The position numbers were made by a program, and so were the translations under genes. 64,000 nt of DNA. Origin: Algoriphagus terrigena DSM 22685. Lineage in GTDB: Bacteria > Bacteroidota > Bacteroidia > Cytophagales > Cyclobacteriaceae. The DNA is taken from contig NZ_AUBW01000022.1 of the NCBI RefSeq assembly GCF_000429445.1, forward strand, positions 1-64,000. The letters are read 5' to 3'. Positions 14,997 to 24,224 of this stretch are shown here, one piece after another (positions within the stretch are counted from its first letter, which is position 1; the number at the start of each line of letters is the position of its first letter). Below the pieces are notes generated by a model. The model was not told the DNA's origin, searched no databases, and saw nothing but the letters and a program-made list of their open reading frames with translations.

Positions 14997-17309
14997 CTAC
15001 AACTTTTTGACTTTCAGTCTCAAGCTGTTCATCACCACCGACACCGAGCTGAAAGCCATCGCCGCTCCCGCGATCATCGGATCGAGCAGAAAGCCGTTGA
15101 TGGGGTAGAGGATACCGGCTGCGATGGGGATGCCGATTAGGTTGTAGATAAACGCCCAAAAGAGGTTTTGCCGAATGCCGTTGACTGTCAGATGTGAGAG
15201 ACGCAACGCCTGCGGGATCTTCTCCAGATCGGACGTGATCAGCGTGATCTTGGCGACATCCATCGCGATATCCGAGCCGTGTCCCATAGCGATACTGACG
15301 TCCGCCTGTGCCAAAGCCTCTGAGTCGTTGATCCCATCACCGACCATGGCTACGACTTTGCCTTTTTCTTGCAGGTTCTTGACAAACTGGGACTTGTCCG
15401 AAGGCATCACTTCAGCTCTGAAATCCCGGATTCCCACTTCCTTGGCCACGGCGGTGGCGGTCGGGAGGTTGTCTCCCGTAAGCATATATACTTCCACGCC
15501 GGAACTTTGGAGTTGGACGATCGCTGCCTTTGAACTGGGTTTAAGCTGATCCTGAATGCCCAAGATGGCCAACGCATCTTCCTCATCTGCAAACCAGATA
15601 ACAGTCTGCGCCGCTTCACTCCAGGTTTTGGCGACTGCAGCCAGGTCATCGGTGATAGCGATCCCGTTCTCCTGCAAGAGTTTGGGGTTGCCGATAAAGT
15701 AGGTTTTGCCCTCGAAAGTCCCCTTCACTCCGCGTCCGGTCAAGCTCTCAAAGCTTTGCAACGGCGCTGGTTCGACGCCCTTTTCCTCCAAAAACTTTAC
15801 CACCGCTTCAGCCAAGGGATGCTCGGATTTGGATTCTAAGGCATGCAGGATTGGTAAATAGTGAGTGGTGAGTGGTAAATCGTCAACGCCACCGCTTACT
15901 ACTAAAGGTTTATCGCTGACATCTTCCCCATTACCTACTGCATACTGCCCTCTGCTCACTGTAAACTGCATACCGCCCACCGTGGGTTTTCCTTCCGTGA
16001 TCGTCCCGGTCTTGTCCAGGATGACGGCATTGACGCGATGTCCGAGCTCGAGGCTTTCGGCATCGCGGATGAGGATGTTGTTTTCGGCACCTTTGCCCAC
16101 GCCCACCATGATTGCGGTTGGAGTCGCCAGTCCCAGGGCGCATGGACAGGCTATGACCAGCACCGAAACTGCAGCCAGGAGCGCATGGGAAAAGGCATTT
16201 TCTCCCCCAAAGATCAACCAGATCACAAAAGTCACCAGCGATATCCCGATCACCACAGGGACAAAAATCCCGGCGATCTTGTCTACCAATTTCTGGATCG
16301 GAGCTTTGCTGCCCTGCGCTTCCTGCACCCGCTGGATGATCTGGGCGAGGAGCGTCGTGGCCCCGACTTTCTCTGCAGTGATCTCCAGGCTCCCTTTTTG
16401 GTTGATCGTCCCTGCAAAAACGGTATCTCCTGATTTCTTTTCTACAGGCACAGGCTCACCGCTGATCATACTTTCGTCGATGAAGCTGCTGCCCTCCAGC
16501 ACTTTGCCGTCCACGGGGATTTTCTCTCCTGGCTTGATTAGAATCCGGTCGCCCAACTGGACTGATTCAATAGAAATCTCTTCCTGTTTACCGTTTTGAA
16601 TGCGGGTTAATGTCTTTGGCTGCAGGCCGATCAGCTTTTTTAAAGCTGTTCCGGTCTGGGATTTGGCTTTTTCCTCGAGCATCTTTCCGAAGGAAATGAA
16701 GACGATGATCACCGTCGCGGCTTCAAAGTAGACGTGTGGATGAATACCCCGGCTGTGCCAAAACTCAGGGAACAACAGGTTGAAAGCCGAGAAAATAAAA
16801 GCGATCCCGGTGCTGAGCGCGACCAGCGTGTCCATGTTGGCTTTCCCGTGACGGGCCTGCTTCCAGGCATTTTGGTAGAAATGCCTTCCGAAAAAGAACA
16901 AAACAGGGATCGAAAGCCCCAGACTGATCCATTTGCCTGGCTCCCAATCCATAAAAAACATCCCCAAGATGAAGACAGGCAGGGTCAATAATGCTGCACC
17001 AATCGTCTGCTTTTTGACTTCCTGATACTTTTTTTCCTGCTCTTCACGGACAGTTTCATTCACATCCTGCGAATCGATCACCAGTCCGTAGCCGATGTCT
17101 GTCAGCGCCAGATTGAGTTTTTCGGGCGTGGTGGTGGCATCGTATTCGACTTGGACGGTATTGGTGGCAAAGTTCACCGCGGCAGACTTGACGCCGTCGG
17201 TGTATTGCAGTATGGTCTCAACACTGGAGGCGCAACCCGCGCAGGTCATTCCCGTGACCGGAAAGATCTGCTTTTGTGTAGAGTTGTTCTGTTTCAATTC
17301 CTTTTCCAT
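14997..17309 (-). CDS. copA: Copper-exporting P1B-type ATPase
   Basis: A 770-residue ATPase that pumps Cu(I) out of the cytoplasm. One N-terminal HMA domain has GMTCAGC (20-26). The membrane CPC motif is at 388-390, followed by ALGLATPTAI. The phosphorylation site DKTGT is at 432-436, SEHPLA at 495-500, TGDN and GDGIND follow, and the membrane helices number eight by pattern. Residues about 448-486, between GKPTVGGM and the SEHPLA segment, are an extra stretch encoded by heptameric repeats and absent from family members I know (see the repeat entry at 15854-15975). The frame is retained, so the enzyme may still work. An AraC-type regulator with a metal-binding-like domain lies upstream on the same strand. 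Confidence 0.95.
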   Translation of the reverse strand: MEKELKQNNSTQKQIFPVTGMTCAGCASSVETILQYTDGVKSAAVNFATNTVQVEYDATTTPEKLNLALTDIGYGLVIDSQDVNETVREEQEKKYQEVKKQTIGAALLTLPVFILGMFFMDWEPGKWISLGLSIPVLFFFGRHFYQNAWKQARHGKANMDTLVALSTGIAFIFSAFNLLFPEFWHSRGIHPHVYFEAATVIIVFISFGKMLEEKAKSQTGTALKKLIGLQPKTLTRIQNGKQEEISIESVQLGDRILIKPGEKIPVDGKVLEGSSFIDESMISGEPVPVEKKSGDTVFAGTINQKGSLEITAEKVGATTLLAQIIQRVQEAQGSKAPIQKLVDKIAGIFVPVVIGISLVTFVIWLIFGGENAFSHALLAAVSVLVIACPCALGLATPTAIMVGVGKGAENNILIRDAESLELGHRVNAVILDKTGTITEGKPTVGGMQFTVSRGQYAVGNGEDVSDKPLVVSGGVDDLPLTTHYLPILHALESKSEHPLAEAVVKFLEEKGVEPAPLQSFESLTGRGVKGTFEGKTYFIGNPKLLQENGIAITDDLAAVAKTWSEAAQTVIWFADEEDALAILGIQDQLKPSSKAAIVQLQSSGVEVYMLTGDNLPTATAVAKEVGIRDFRAEVMPSDKSQFVKNLQEKGKVVAMVGDGINDSEALAQADVSIAMGHGSDIAMDVAKITLITSDLEKIPQALRLSHLTVNGIRQNLFWAFIYNLIGIPIAAGILYPINGFLLDPMIAGAAMAFSSVSVVMNSLRLKVKKL
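15854..15975. repeat. Heptameric repeat insertion inside the copA coding sequence
   Basis: Positions 15854-15888 read as successive heptads GTAAATA, GTGAGTG, GTGAGTG, GTAAATC, GTCAACG. Positions 15934-15975 read CCTACTG, CATACTG, CCCTCTG, CTCACTG, TAAACTG, CATACCG. The two blocks are roughly inverted copies of one degenerate 7-base unit (CAGTNNN), flanking a central piece with CCTTTAGTAGTAAGCGG. Such heptad arrays are normally intergenic in Bacteroidetes. Here the element encodes an in-frame insertion in the ATPase nucleotide-binding domain. Confidence 0.8.
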
Positions 17310-17474
17310 GGCTTCGTTGATTTTACCTTACAAAGTTGCCAAAGTCCAAAGCCGAATCTGTTACGGAATTTTGGGAAAAGTTTATAAGATTTTGTGACTT
17401 GCCGACCGGATCGGTGATCATTAAACCACATTAACTCTCTTCGTCGCAGCTTTTATTGCGAAAGGAGAGAGGCT

Positions 17475-18038
17475 TTAAATCTCGCTTAGTGTTTTCCGGC
17501 CAATTTTCCCGTTTTCCCGGAATTCGCTGGGAGTCATGCCGGTTTCCTTCTTGAACTGGGCACTGAGGTATGCCACGCTGCTGTAGCCGAGCTGATGGGC
17601 GATCTCTGAGAGGGTAAGTTGGTTGTAAAAGATCAACTCCTTTACCTTTTCGATCTTTTGCCGGGTGTAAAACTTTTCAATCGTGATGCCTTCTACCGAA
17701 GAAAAGAGCTTGCTCAGCTTGGTGTATTCCTGCGCCGTTTGTTCCGAAAGGTAGGTGGATAGGTTGATTTCGGGAAGATCGTCCTGATGGTGGATCTGGT
17801 CGATAATCAACGTTTTGATCTGTGAGATAAGTGCGGCGTTGCCGGACTCGAGTAGTTCAAAACCCCGGTTTTTCAAGGCCAGGGCTAGGGTTTCTTTTTG
17901 TTCGTTGGGAAGACTTTGTTTCAGAGTGACCTTTCCCAGTTCCACTTGCGCTTCCAGGTTTTCCTGAGAAAAAATATCCGTCACTGCCTCGATGCAGCGC
18001 GGGCAAACCATGTTTTTGATCAAAAGTTGTGTTTCCAT
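17475..18038 (-). CDS. AraC family regulator with HMA-like metal-binding N-terminus
   Basis: A 187-residue protein. Residues 1-68 look like a degenerate heavy-metal-associated domain with a CxxC pair (NMVCPRCIEAV, Cys 12 and 15) followed by a ferredoxin-like beta-alpha-beta pattern. Residues about 125-180 hold AraC helix-turn-helix segments (LTLSEIAHQLGYSSVAYLSA then FKKETGMTPSEFRE). It lies immediately upstream of copA on the same strand, with a gap of 165 bases. It is probably a copper- or metal-responsive transcription factor for copA. The fusion of a metallochaperone-like fold to an AraC domain is known in Bacteroidetes; which metal it binds cannot be told from the sequence. Confidence 0.85.
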   Translation of the reverse strand: METQLLIKNMVCPRCIEAVTDIFSQENLEAQVELGKVTLKQSLPNEQKETLALALKNRGFELLESGNAALISQIKTLIIDQIHHQDDLPEINLSTYLSEQTAQEYTKLSKLFSSVEGITIEKFYTRQKIEKVKELIFYNQLTLSEIAHQLGYSSVAYLSAQFKKETGMTPSEFRENGKIGRKTLSEI

Positions 18039-18124
18039 CGTGGCGCGTGTGAAAGGAATCTTGTGGGTTGATAACGGCTGCTTGACCCGGATAAGTTCCG
18101 GTTGGTTGGCTTACACGAAACCAG

Positions 18125-18886
18125 CTAGTCTACGATTGCTTTGAGTAGCAAATAGAAAAGCGAAGGACAAACCAAGCATCCCAAACCTGTGTAGAACGTG
18201 GCAGTAACCGCCCCATACGGAACCAGTTTGGGATCAGTTGCCGCCAATCCGGCGGCCACACCACTGGAAGTACCCATGATCCCGCCAAAAGCCATGGCTG
18301 CGCCGGGGTTGTCCAGACCGATCTTACGGGCTAGCACCGGAGTCAGGATCGTGACCGCAATCGTCTTCACCACGCCGGTACCGATGCTCAGAGCGATGAC
18401 CTCTGAACTTGCCCCCAAGGCTCCGCCAGTGACCGGCCCTACGATGTAGGTACAGGCTCCGGCTCCAATGGTGCATAGGCTTACCGCATCCCGGTAGCCC
18501 ATCATCCAGGCGATGGCGACCCCAGAAATGAAGAATACTCCAATCCCTAAAATCAGCGAAATCAAGCCCAAAAGACCGCTTCTCCTGATCAGGATGAAAC
18601 TGGCTCCGATGGCTGTCGCCACGATGGCAAAGTCCCGAAACATGGAGCCGCCCAAGACCGAAAGTCCCTGGAAAAGCGGCAGGTCAGCGAGGCCTTTTTC
18701 TCCATCTGCCAGTACACCGCCCAAGTAGCCGAAGACCAAAGCCAAAAAGATGGCAATGGCAGAACCCGGAATGCGTGAGTTGAGGATTTTTTTGGAGAAA
18801 AGGTCGGTGAGCCAAGTCAATAAGCCGACTAGGAGAAAAGCGACGATCAGCCCGTTTTTATCGATGACTTGGATGAGTTCGCTCAT
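18125..18886 (-). CDS. madM: Malonate transporter subunit MadM
   Basis: A 253-residue membrane protein with about seven to nine hydrophobic helices. It matches MadM, the large subunit of the sodium-coupled malonate carrier: NGLIVAFLLVGLLTWLTDLF at the start, the SRIPGSAIAIFLALVFGYLG segment, GGSMFRDFAIVATAIGASF, and GGIMGTSSGVAAGLAATDPK near the C-terminus. The start ATG overlaps the madL stop by four bases, so translation is probably coupled. Together with MadL it should import malonate, which the matB product upstream then activates. Confidence 0.92.
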   Translation of the reverse strand: MSELIQVIDKNGLIVAFLLVGLLTWLTDLFSKKILNSRIPGSAIAIFLALVFGYLGGVLADGEKGLADLPLFQGLSVLGGSMFRDFAIVATAIGASFILIRRSGLLGLISLILGIGVFFISGVAIAWMMGYRDAVSLCTIGAGACTYIVGPVTGGALGASSEVIALSIGTGVVKTIAVTILTPVLARKIGLDNPGAAMAFGGIMGTSSGVAAGLAATDPKLVPYGAVTATFYTGLGCLVCPSLFYLLLKAIVD

Positions 18887-19245
18887 CGTTGGGTAGGATT
18901 GAACTTTCCGATCAGGGCCTTAAAAACCCAAAAGGCCAATAAAACAGGAAGAATCCCCGCAACGATCGCCAGCCATCCGGAGGAGAGCGCTGACTTGACG
19001 TTGAGACTGGCGGCCATGGCGATGACGACTGGGATATAGAGCTTGTTCCAAAACTCAATCCCAAACTCCAGCTCCCCACTCCACCAACCTTTTCTGCTTA
19101 GAAACTCCTTGGACAGGAGCAGAAATATCATGGCAAATCCCACCCCGCCGACATTGGTATTGATAGCTAGCCAAGCACCGAGTAGCTGGCCACACCACAT
19201 GCCCAGCAGAAATGAAAATGACAATACAGCGAGACCTTTGATCAT
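18883..19245 (-). CDS. madL: Malonate transporter subunit MadL
   Basis: A 120-residue membrane protein with four hydrophobic helices. It matches the small malonate carrier subunit MadL: GMWCGQLLGAWLAINTNVGG, then VGFAMIFLLLSKEFLSRKGW, then FWNKLYIPVVIAMAASLNVK. It overlaps matB upstream and madM downstream by four bases each, giving a tightly coupled three-gene operon. It works only with MadM. Confidence 0.92.
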   Translation of the reverse strand: MIKGLAVLSFSFLLGMWCGQLLGAWLAINTNVGGVGFAMIFLLLSKEFLSRKGWWSGELEFGIEFWNKLYIPVVIAMAASLNVKSALSSGWLAIVAGILPVLLAFWVFKALIGKFNPTQR

Positions 19246-20738
19246 CCCTGTGGAGTGCTTATAAAAAGTGTCTTAAGTTCGTTTTTGACCACTTTGCCCA
19301 TGGCATTGCTGGGAAGTTCGGGTACGAAAAGGTAGGTTCGGGGAGTCTTGTAAGCGGGCATTTGAGCTCTCATCCAGGTGTTTAGTTCCTTCAGATCAAT
19401 CTCTGCTTCGACGACCAAAGCCGCCGCAACCCGCTCGCCCCATTCCTCGTCGGCGACTCCCACCACGCCGCAATCGAGCACTGCCGGATGCTTTCTCAGT
19501 ACTTCTTCGATCTCTAATGCGGAGATCTTGTAGCCGCCTGACTTGATGATATCCACCGAGTCCCGGCCTAGAATCCGGTAGTAGCCATCATCCAACACGG
19601 CAATATCACCGGTCTGAAACCAGCCATCTGGAGTGAAAGACTTGGCGGTTGCCTCCGGCTTTCCCCAGTACTCTTTGAAGACGGAAGGGCCTTTGATCTG
19701 AATTTCCCCCGGCTGTCCAGCTTCGACGGGTCCATTTTGCTCGTCTACCAGTCGTACTTCCACTCCCGGAAGCGGCTGGCCGATGTGTCCAGCTCTTCGC
19801 TCGCCTTCGTAAGGATTGCTGACTGCCATTCCGATCTCGGTCATGCCATAGCGCTCCAGGAGGTAGTGGCCCGAGATGGACTTCCATCTTTCCATGACAG
19901 AGACAGGCAAGGCGGCAGATCCGGAGATCATCAGGCGAAACCTTTCCATGGCCGCGAAAAGTGTCTGCTGATCTTCCGTTGAATAAGATTCAAACTCGGA
20001 GATCAGCTTAAAATAGATCGTCGGGACCGCCATGAATACATTCAATTGTCCTTTCAGGAAAATCCCGAAAACGGCCTTGGCGTCAAATGAGGGCATAAAT
20101 TCCACCGTGGCTCCGGCCCAAAGTGCGGAGGAGACCACATTGATGATGCCATGCACATGGTGAAGTGGAAGCAGACAAAGTGTATGATCCTCGGAAGTCC
20201 ATCTCCAGGCTTGAATCAAAGTCGAAATCTGTGATTCGATGGTTGCGTGAGTGGTCAGGACACCTTTGGGAAGGCTCGTGGTGCCGGAGGTGTAGAGGAT
20301 CATCGCTCCGCGATTTCCATCGATCTTAGGAAGGGACCTTTGTGCCTGAAAGGAGTCTACTTCTGACAAAGTCAGGAGCTGTATCCCTTTTTCCAACAAA
20401 TAATCTTTTAGAATTTCCTCATACTCCGGACCCGCCACGACGATCCCGGCATGTGTGTCCTCGAGGACATAAGCGAGCGAAGGAAGCGGATAGGAAGTAC
20501 ACAGAGGGACGGCGATGCCGCCGGATTTCCAGATAGCCCACTGAATTCGGACATAGTCGAAGCCTGGGGCTATCATAAAAGCCACTCTTGCTTCGTTCAA
20601 GTCTGCTTTGTCCTGCAGCAATACTGCGGCTATCCGATCACTTTCTGCGTGGAGCTGATGATAGGTATAGCTTCCTTTCGGGTCAATGATCGCGGTTTTG
20701 TGGGGTGATTTTAGGCTCTGGGCAAAAAGGTCCTGCAT
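19242..20738 (-). CDS. matB: Malonyl-CoA synthetase (MatB-like acyl-CoA synthetase)
   Basis: A 498-residue ANL-superfamily enzyme. The AMP-binding P-loop is GAMILYTSGTTSLPKGVLTT (about 143-162), the motif ERYGMTEIGMAVSNPYEGER follows near 287, GWFQTGD near 362, and the hinge and catalytic C-terminus has DIIKSGGYKISALEIEEVL and a final lysine in NAMGKVVKNEL. It ligates malonate (or methylmalonate) to CoA with ATP. The substrate call rests on the ERYGMTE(I/T) pattern and above all on the operon with madL and madM. No malonate decarboxylase genes lie nearby, so malonyl-CoA is the likely end product, for fatty acid synthesis. Confidence 0.85.
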   Translation of the reverse strand: MQDLFAQSLKSPHKTAIIDPKGSYTYHQLHAESDRIAAVLLQDKADLNEARVAFMIAPGFDYVRIQWAIWKSGGIAVPLCTSYPLPSLAYVLEDTHAGIVVAGPEYEEILKDYLLEKGIQLLTLSEVDSFQAQRSLPKIDGNRGAMILYTSGTTSLPKGVLTTHATIESQISTLIQAWRWTSEDHTLCLLPLHHVHGIINVVSSALWAGATVEFMPSFDAKAVFGIFLKGQLNVFMAVPTIYFKLISEFESYSTEDQQTLFAAMERFRLMISGSAALPVSVMERWKSISGHYLLERYGMTEIGMAVSNPYEGERRAGHIGQPLPGVEVRLVDEQNGPVEAGQPGEIQIKGPSVFKEYWGKPEATAKSFTPDGWFQTGDIAVLDDGYYRILGRDSVDIIKSGGYKISALEIEEVLRKHPAVLDCGVVGVADEEWGERVAAALVVEAEIDLKELNTWMRAQMPAYKTPRTYLFVPELPSNAMGKVVKNELKTLFISTPQG

Positions 20739-20843
20739 GCTGGAATATTTTGCAGTAAGATACCCATTAAATGGAATTTTGAAAGTCGACTTGATAGTCT
20801 GAGTCGAGAGTAAGCGAGGGAGCTGCTTTGCAAAAAAAAATAT

Positions 20844-20869
20844 GGGCTATCCCAACACTGGGATAGCCC
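20844..20869 (-). terminator. Intrinsic terminator after pgl
   Basis: A perfect 11-base inverted repeat (GGGCTATCCCA, loop ACAC, TGGGATAGCCC) is followed on the minus strand by ATATTTTTTTTTG. It lies seven bases beyond the pgl stop codon and separates the zwf operon from the malonate operon. Confidence 0.9.
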
Positions 20870-20875
20870 TGATGC

Positions 20876-21568
20876 TTAGTTGATGGCTACTGCGGCGGCC
20901 TCTTCGGTCAGGATGATTGCGTGTCCTTGCGCGACCTTTCCTGCCGGAATGCTGGGGTCTTGATTGAGAAGACGACTCAGCATCTCTGCTTTTTCTTCAC
21001 CGGTGATCACCCAGAGGATTTTTTCGGCTTGGTTGATCAGCGGATAGGTGAGCGTCATGCGTTGTCGGCCTTGATAGGGGTCGTTGGTCAAGGCGACATC
21101 TTTATCCTGAACTTCCAGAACATTGTCTCCCGGAACAAGGGATGCCGTATGGCCGTCCGTTCCGATTCCCAAATGGATCAAGTCGAATTTTCCGGTTTCG
21201 GTGATCCGTTTGATGTTATCGCTGTATTCGGCGCAGGCTTCTTCCAGATCTTCGGCGATGACATGCATTGGGAAGATATTCAGTCGGGTCATCAGGGAAG
21301 TGCCTTCGATAGACTTGAATAGTTGGGTCAGATTTCGGTCTGGGTGTCCATCCGGCGCGACCCGTTCATCCACTTGAAAAAGGAATACTTTTTCCCATGG
21401 CAAATCCTGGGTTGCCAGTTCCTTGATCATTTCCCAAGGGGTGCGGCCGCCACTGATTGCAAGGGTGAAGAATCCTTTTTTTGCAATGTGTACTCTAATG
21501 CTGTCGGCGATGTACAAAGCAGCTTCTTTTGCTACTTCATTCGAAGACTGAAACGTTCTGATTTCCAT
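20876..21568 (-). CDS. pgl: 6-phosphogluconolactonase
   Basis: A 230-residue hydrolase that converts 6-phosphogluconolactone to 6-phosphogluconate in the cytosol. Family motifs are FFTLAISGGRTPWEMIKELA (33-52), VFLFQVDERVAPDGHPDRN (61-79), and FDLIHLGIGTDGHTASLVPG (128-147). Length is normal for DevB/Pgl. It begins directly after the zwf stop codon with no gap, so the two are co-transcribed and probably translationally coupled, giving consecutive steps of the oxidative pentose phosphate pathway. A strong terminator follows. Confidence 0.95.
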   Translation of the reverse strand: MEIRTFQSSNEVAKEAALYIADSIRVHIAKKGFFTLAISGGRTPWEMIKELATQDLPWEKVFLFQVDERVAPDGHPDRNLTQLFKSIEGTSLMTRLNIFPMHVIAEDLEEACAEYSDNIKRITETGKFDLIHLGIGTDGHTASLVPGDNVLEVQDKDVALTNDPYQGRQRMTLTYPLINQAEKILWVITGEEKAEMLSRLLNQDPSIPAGKVAQGHAIILTEEAAAVAIN

Positions 21569-22951
21569 TTATTTTTTTTTCGTTACGACGGGGTCGTTCC
21601 AACCTCCAAGAGGTAGGATCTGTTCATTCACGATATCGGGCCCCCATGATTTGATATCATACCTATAAACGGGGTGATCCGAAGAAAGGTATTCATCGAC
21701 AATTTTCCATGCCTCTTCGACATAGTCCTGACGAGCAAAATGCGTCGGATCTCCTGCCATTGCATCGGTGAGGACTCGCTCGTAGGCTTCTTTTTCGTTA
21801 GGGAAAGGGGTGGGGTTTCCCTGAACTTCGGAGAGAACAGACGACATATCTTCTCCCGGTGCCATAATTAACATCCCAAAAGCGACAGTTACATCCGGAC
21901 TTATGCGAAAGCGGATATGGTTGGGTTGAGCGGCGATGCCGGAGTAGGCAGAGGGCAGATGTTTGAAGCGGACCACGATCTCGGTACAGGTGACGGGAAG
22001 ATTTTTTCCGGCACGGATGAAGAACGGCACCCCTTCCCAGCGGGGAGAATCAATGTGCAGTCTCAACGCTGCGAAGGTCTCTGTCTTCGACCCTTCCTTC
22101 ACGGCTTTTTCGCCAAGGTATCCCTCGTATTGTCCACAGATCACGTCTTGTGCACGAAGCGGCGAGATGGCTTTCAGTACCTTGACTTTCTCATCGCGGA
22201 TCGATTCGCTGTCCAAAGCTTTGGGTGGCTCCATGGTTAGATTACAGAGAATCTGGAACAGGTGATTTTGGATCACATCCCGGATGGCTCCCGTGACGTC
22301 ATAGAATGCTCCCCGTCCCTGAATGCCAAAATCTTCAGCCATCGTGATCTGGATACTTTCGATGTACTTTTTGTTCCAAACTGGTTCCAAAAGCGAATTG
22401 ACAAACCGGAAAAAGACGATGTTGTTTACCGGTCTTTTTCCCAGATAGTGGTCGATCCGATAGATGGCGCTCTCGGCAAATTTTGCCAGCAGAACCTTAT
22501 TCAGCGCTTTTGCGGAGTCATAGTCGGTGCCAAAAGGCTTCTCGACGATGATTCTCGCGCCTTTGGCACAGCCGGAATTGTCCAGCTGAGCAATGATCGT
22601 AGGAAAAAGGACCGGAGGAATGGCCAGGTAATGCGTGGGATTGTTTGCACCGCCGAGTGCTTCCCGAATCCGTCTAAAAGTCTCCTGATCGGTGTAGTCA
22701 CCGCCGACGAAGGCGAGGAGACTGCAGAATTTCTCGTAGGATTTTTCTTCGTATTGTCCGTGTTTTTCGATGCTTTCCTTGGCTCTGGCCCGGAGTTTTT
22801 CGAGATCATAATCTCCGCGTGCCACACCGATAATCGGCGAATCTAGGTGTCCGCGCTTTACCATCATGTGAAGTGCGGGAAAAATTTTCTTGTAAGCGAG
22901 ATCGCCGGTAGCACCGTAAAAAACCAGGGCGTCGGATTTGACTTGACTCAT
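21569..22951 (-). CDS. zwf: Glucose-6-phosphate 1-dehydrogenase
   Basis: A 460-residue NADP-linked dehydrogenase. The N-terminal Rossmann motif is [17 protein letters not shown] (12-28), the substrate site is [15 protein letters not shown] (about 169-183) with the catalytic histidine, and [18 protein letters not shown] lies near 316. The motif reads [15 protein letters not shown], as in the family consensus GasGDLakrKl.PAL. The protein is somewhat shorter than typical (about 490-510 residues) but complete at both ends. It sits between a ROK glucokinase gene and pgl, giving glucose to 6-phosphogluconate in one operon. Confidence 0.95.
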   Translation of the reverse strand: MSQVKSDALVFYGATGDLAYKKIFPALHMMVKRGHLDSPIIGVARGDYDLEKLRARAKESIEKHGQYEEKSYEKFCSLLAFVGGDYTDQETFRRIREALGGANNPTHYLAIPPVLFPTIIAQLDNSGCAKGARIIVEKPFGTDYDSAKALNKVLLAKFAESAIYRIDHYLGKRPVNNIVFFRFVNSLLEPVWNKKYIESIQITMAEDFGIQGRGAFYDVTGAIRDVIQNHLFQILCNLTMEPPKALDSESIRDEKVKVLKAISPLRAQDVICGQYEGYLGEKAVKEGSKTETFAALRLHIDSPRWEGVPFFIRAGKNLPVTCTEIVVRFKHLPSAYSGIAAQPNHIRFRISPDVTVAFGMLIMAPGEDMSSVLSEVQGNPTPFPNEKEAYERVLTDAMAGDPTHFARQDYVEEAWKIVDEYLSSDHPVYRYDIKSWGPDIVNEQILPLGGWNDPVVTKKK

Positions 22952-23058
22952 GAATGAAAAGGTGGATAGGATGGAAAGATTTTTCTGGAATCCGCGTTTG
23001 GGCGAAATCCAATTCTAGGTTTGAATGACGAAAGTCGGAAATTAGTTTCCGCGGATTA

Positions 23059-23718
23059 TCAAAACTTGTAGGATTTTTCCCAAAGTCGGAAGCCTCCGGC
23101 AAAGGCGTTTTTGTTGTTGCCCAAGACGCAATCTTCGGGAATGTCCTCGAGTAGTTTAGAGTTTCCTCCGCCAAGTACGATTTGATCCGGCTGGAAGCAG
23201 CGCCTGAAATGCCCGATCGCTAGGTAAACGTGCTCTTTCCAGCGTTTTTTTCCCATCTTCTTCAGGGCGTCATTCCCAACGTGGGTTTCAAAAGTACCCT
23301 GTTTGAACGGCAAGTGTCCTCCCTCCATCGGAAGGATTAGCTCCTCGAAAACAAAGGCAGTACCGAGCCCGGTACCAAAGCCCATAAAAAGTAATTTGCC
23401 GCCCTCATAACTACCCAATGCCTGCATGGCGGCGTCGTTGATGATCCTGACCGGACAGCCAAAAGCCGCTTCAAAGTCGTAATCTTTCCAGCCCAAACCC
23501 ATATTTACGGGGTTTGCAGCGATCTTCCCCTGCTTGACTACACCGGGAAATCCGATACTGATGGCTTCGTATTCCCAGTCTTTTGCGGCTTCCTTGACCA
23601 AAGGTACCATGTCTTCCGGGGTGAAATCGCGACCCGAAGGAATCTTGATACGCTCCGGCTGCCCAGTGGCGAGTATTTTGATGTTAGATCCTCCGATGTC
23701 AATTACGAGTACTTTCAT
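23059..23718 (-). CDS. ROK family glucokinase (polyphosphate glucokinase-like)
   Basis: A 219-residue sugar kinase, short for ROK and in the range of the PpgK-like branch. It has the phosphate-binding VIDIGGSNIKILATG (5-19), SIGFPGVVKQGKIAANP, NMGLGWKDYDFEAAFG, INDAAMQALGSYEGGKLLFM, GFGTGLGTAFVF and QIVLGGGNSKLL near the C-terminus. It likely phosphorylates glucose with ATP or polyphosphate. The gene precedes zwf and pgl on the same strand, 107 bases apart, so the product glucose-6-phosphate would pass straight to Zwf. Donor choice cannot be told from the sequence. Confidence 0.85.
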   Translation of the reverse strand: MKVLVIDIGGSNIKILATGQPERIKIPSGRDFTPEDMVPLVKEAAKDWEYEAISIGFPGVVKQGKIAANPVNMGLGWKDYDFEAAFGCPVRIINDAAMQALGSYEGGKLLFMGFGTGLGTAFVFEELILPMEGGHLPFKQGTFETHVGNDALKKMGKKRWKEHVYLAIGHFRRCFQPDQIVLGGGNSKLLEDIPEDCVLGNNKNAFAGGFRLWEKSYKF

Positions 23719-24224
23719 TTGTTCAATAGGTAGTTAGGCTTGAAGATTCAGGTTGGAAATTACCAAGGGTGATTGATTAAAATCCATCCCGAAATCATAT
23801 ACTGTTGCATTTGGATCGCTGTATCAGGACAAATGCGGATTAAAGATAGTCAATACTTTCAGTCGAACTTGATGTGGTATACCGCTTTTTGCCATGGACG
23901 CATCGATTATTTCGGGCTATTTCGGAATAATATTTCATGATGCGGTCCGAAACGAAGTCATCGGAGGAAGAAGCTTTTTGTTTAAGAACGATTATTTGGA
24001 GTAAAAGGGAAATGGCAAAAAAAGCATGCCCAGGCTTATTTGCCGATATTTTTGTAGACCATATCGTCTGCAAGCCGGAAGTGAACCTTGCACGGGCATC
24101 TTTCAAGGATGCTGAAAATGAACGGGGTACGACCTCGCCAAAAGATATTTTGACCTTGCTGCAAGCACTTCTTATTTGGAATCGGAAACCACCAGTTTCT
24201 ATTTTAAGAAAAAGCTTAAAAAGT
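23719..24224. other. Gap without a supported gene
   Basis: Overlapping open frames on both strands (about 23840-24106 minus, 23937-24239 plus) have no recognisable family or start context. The stretch may hold decayed sequence, and it contains the promoter of the ROK-zwf-pgl operon near 23720-23800. No repeat or RNA structure stands out. Confidence 0.3.
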
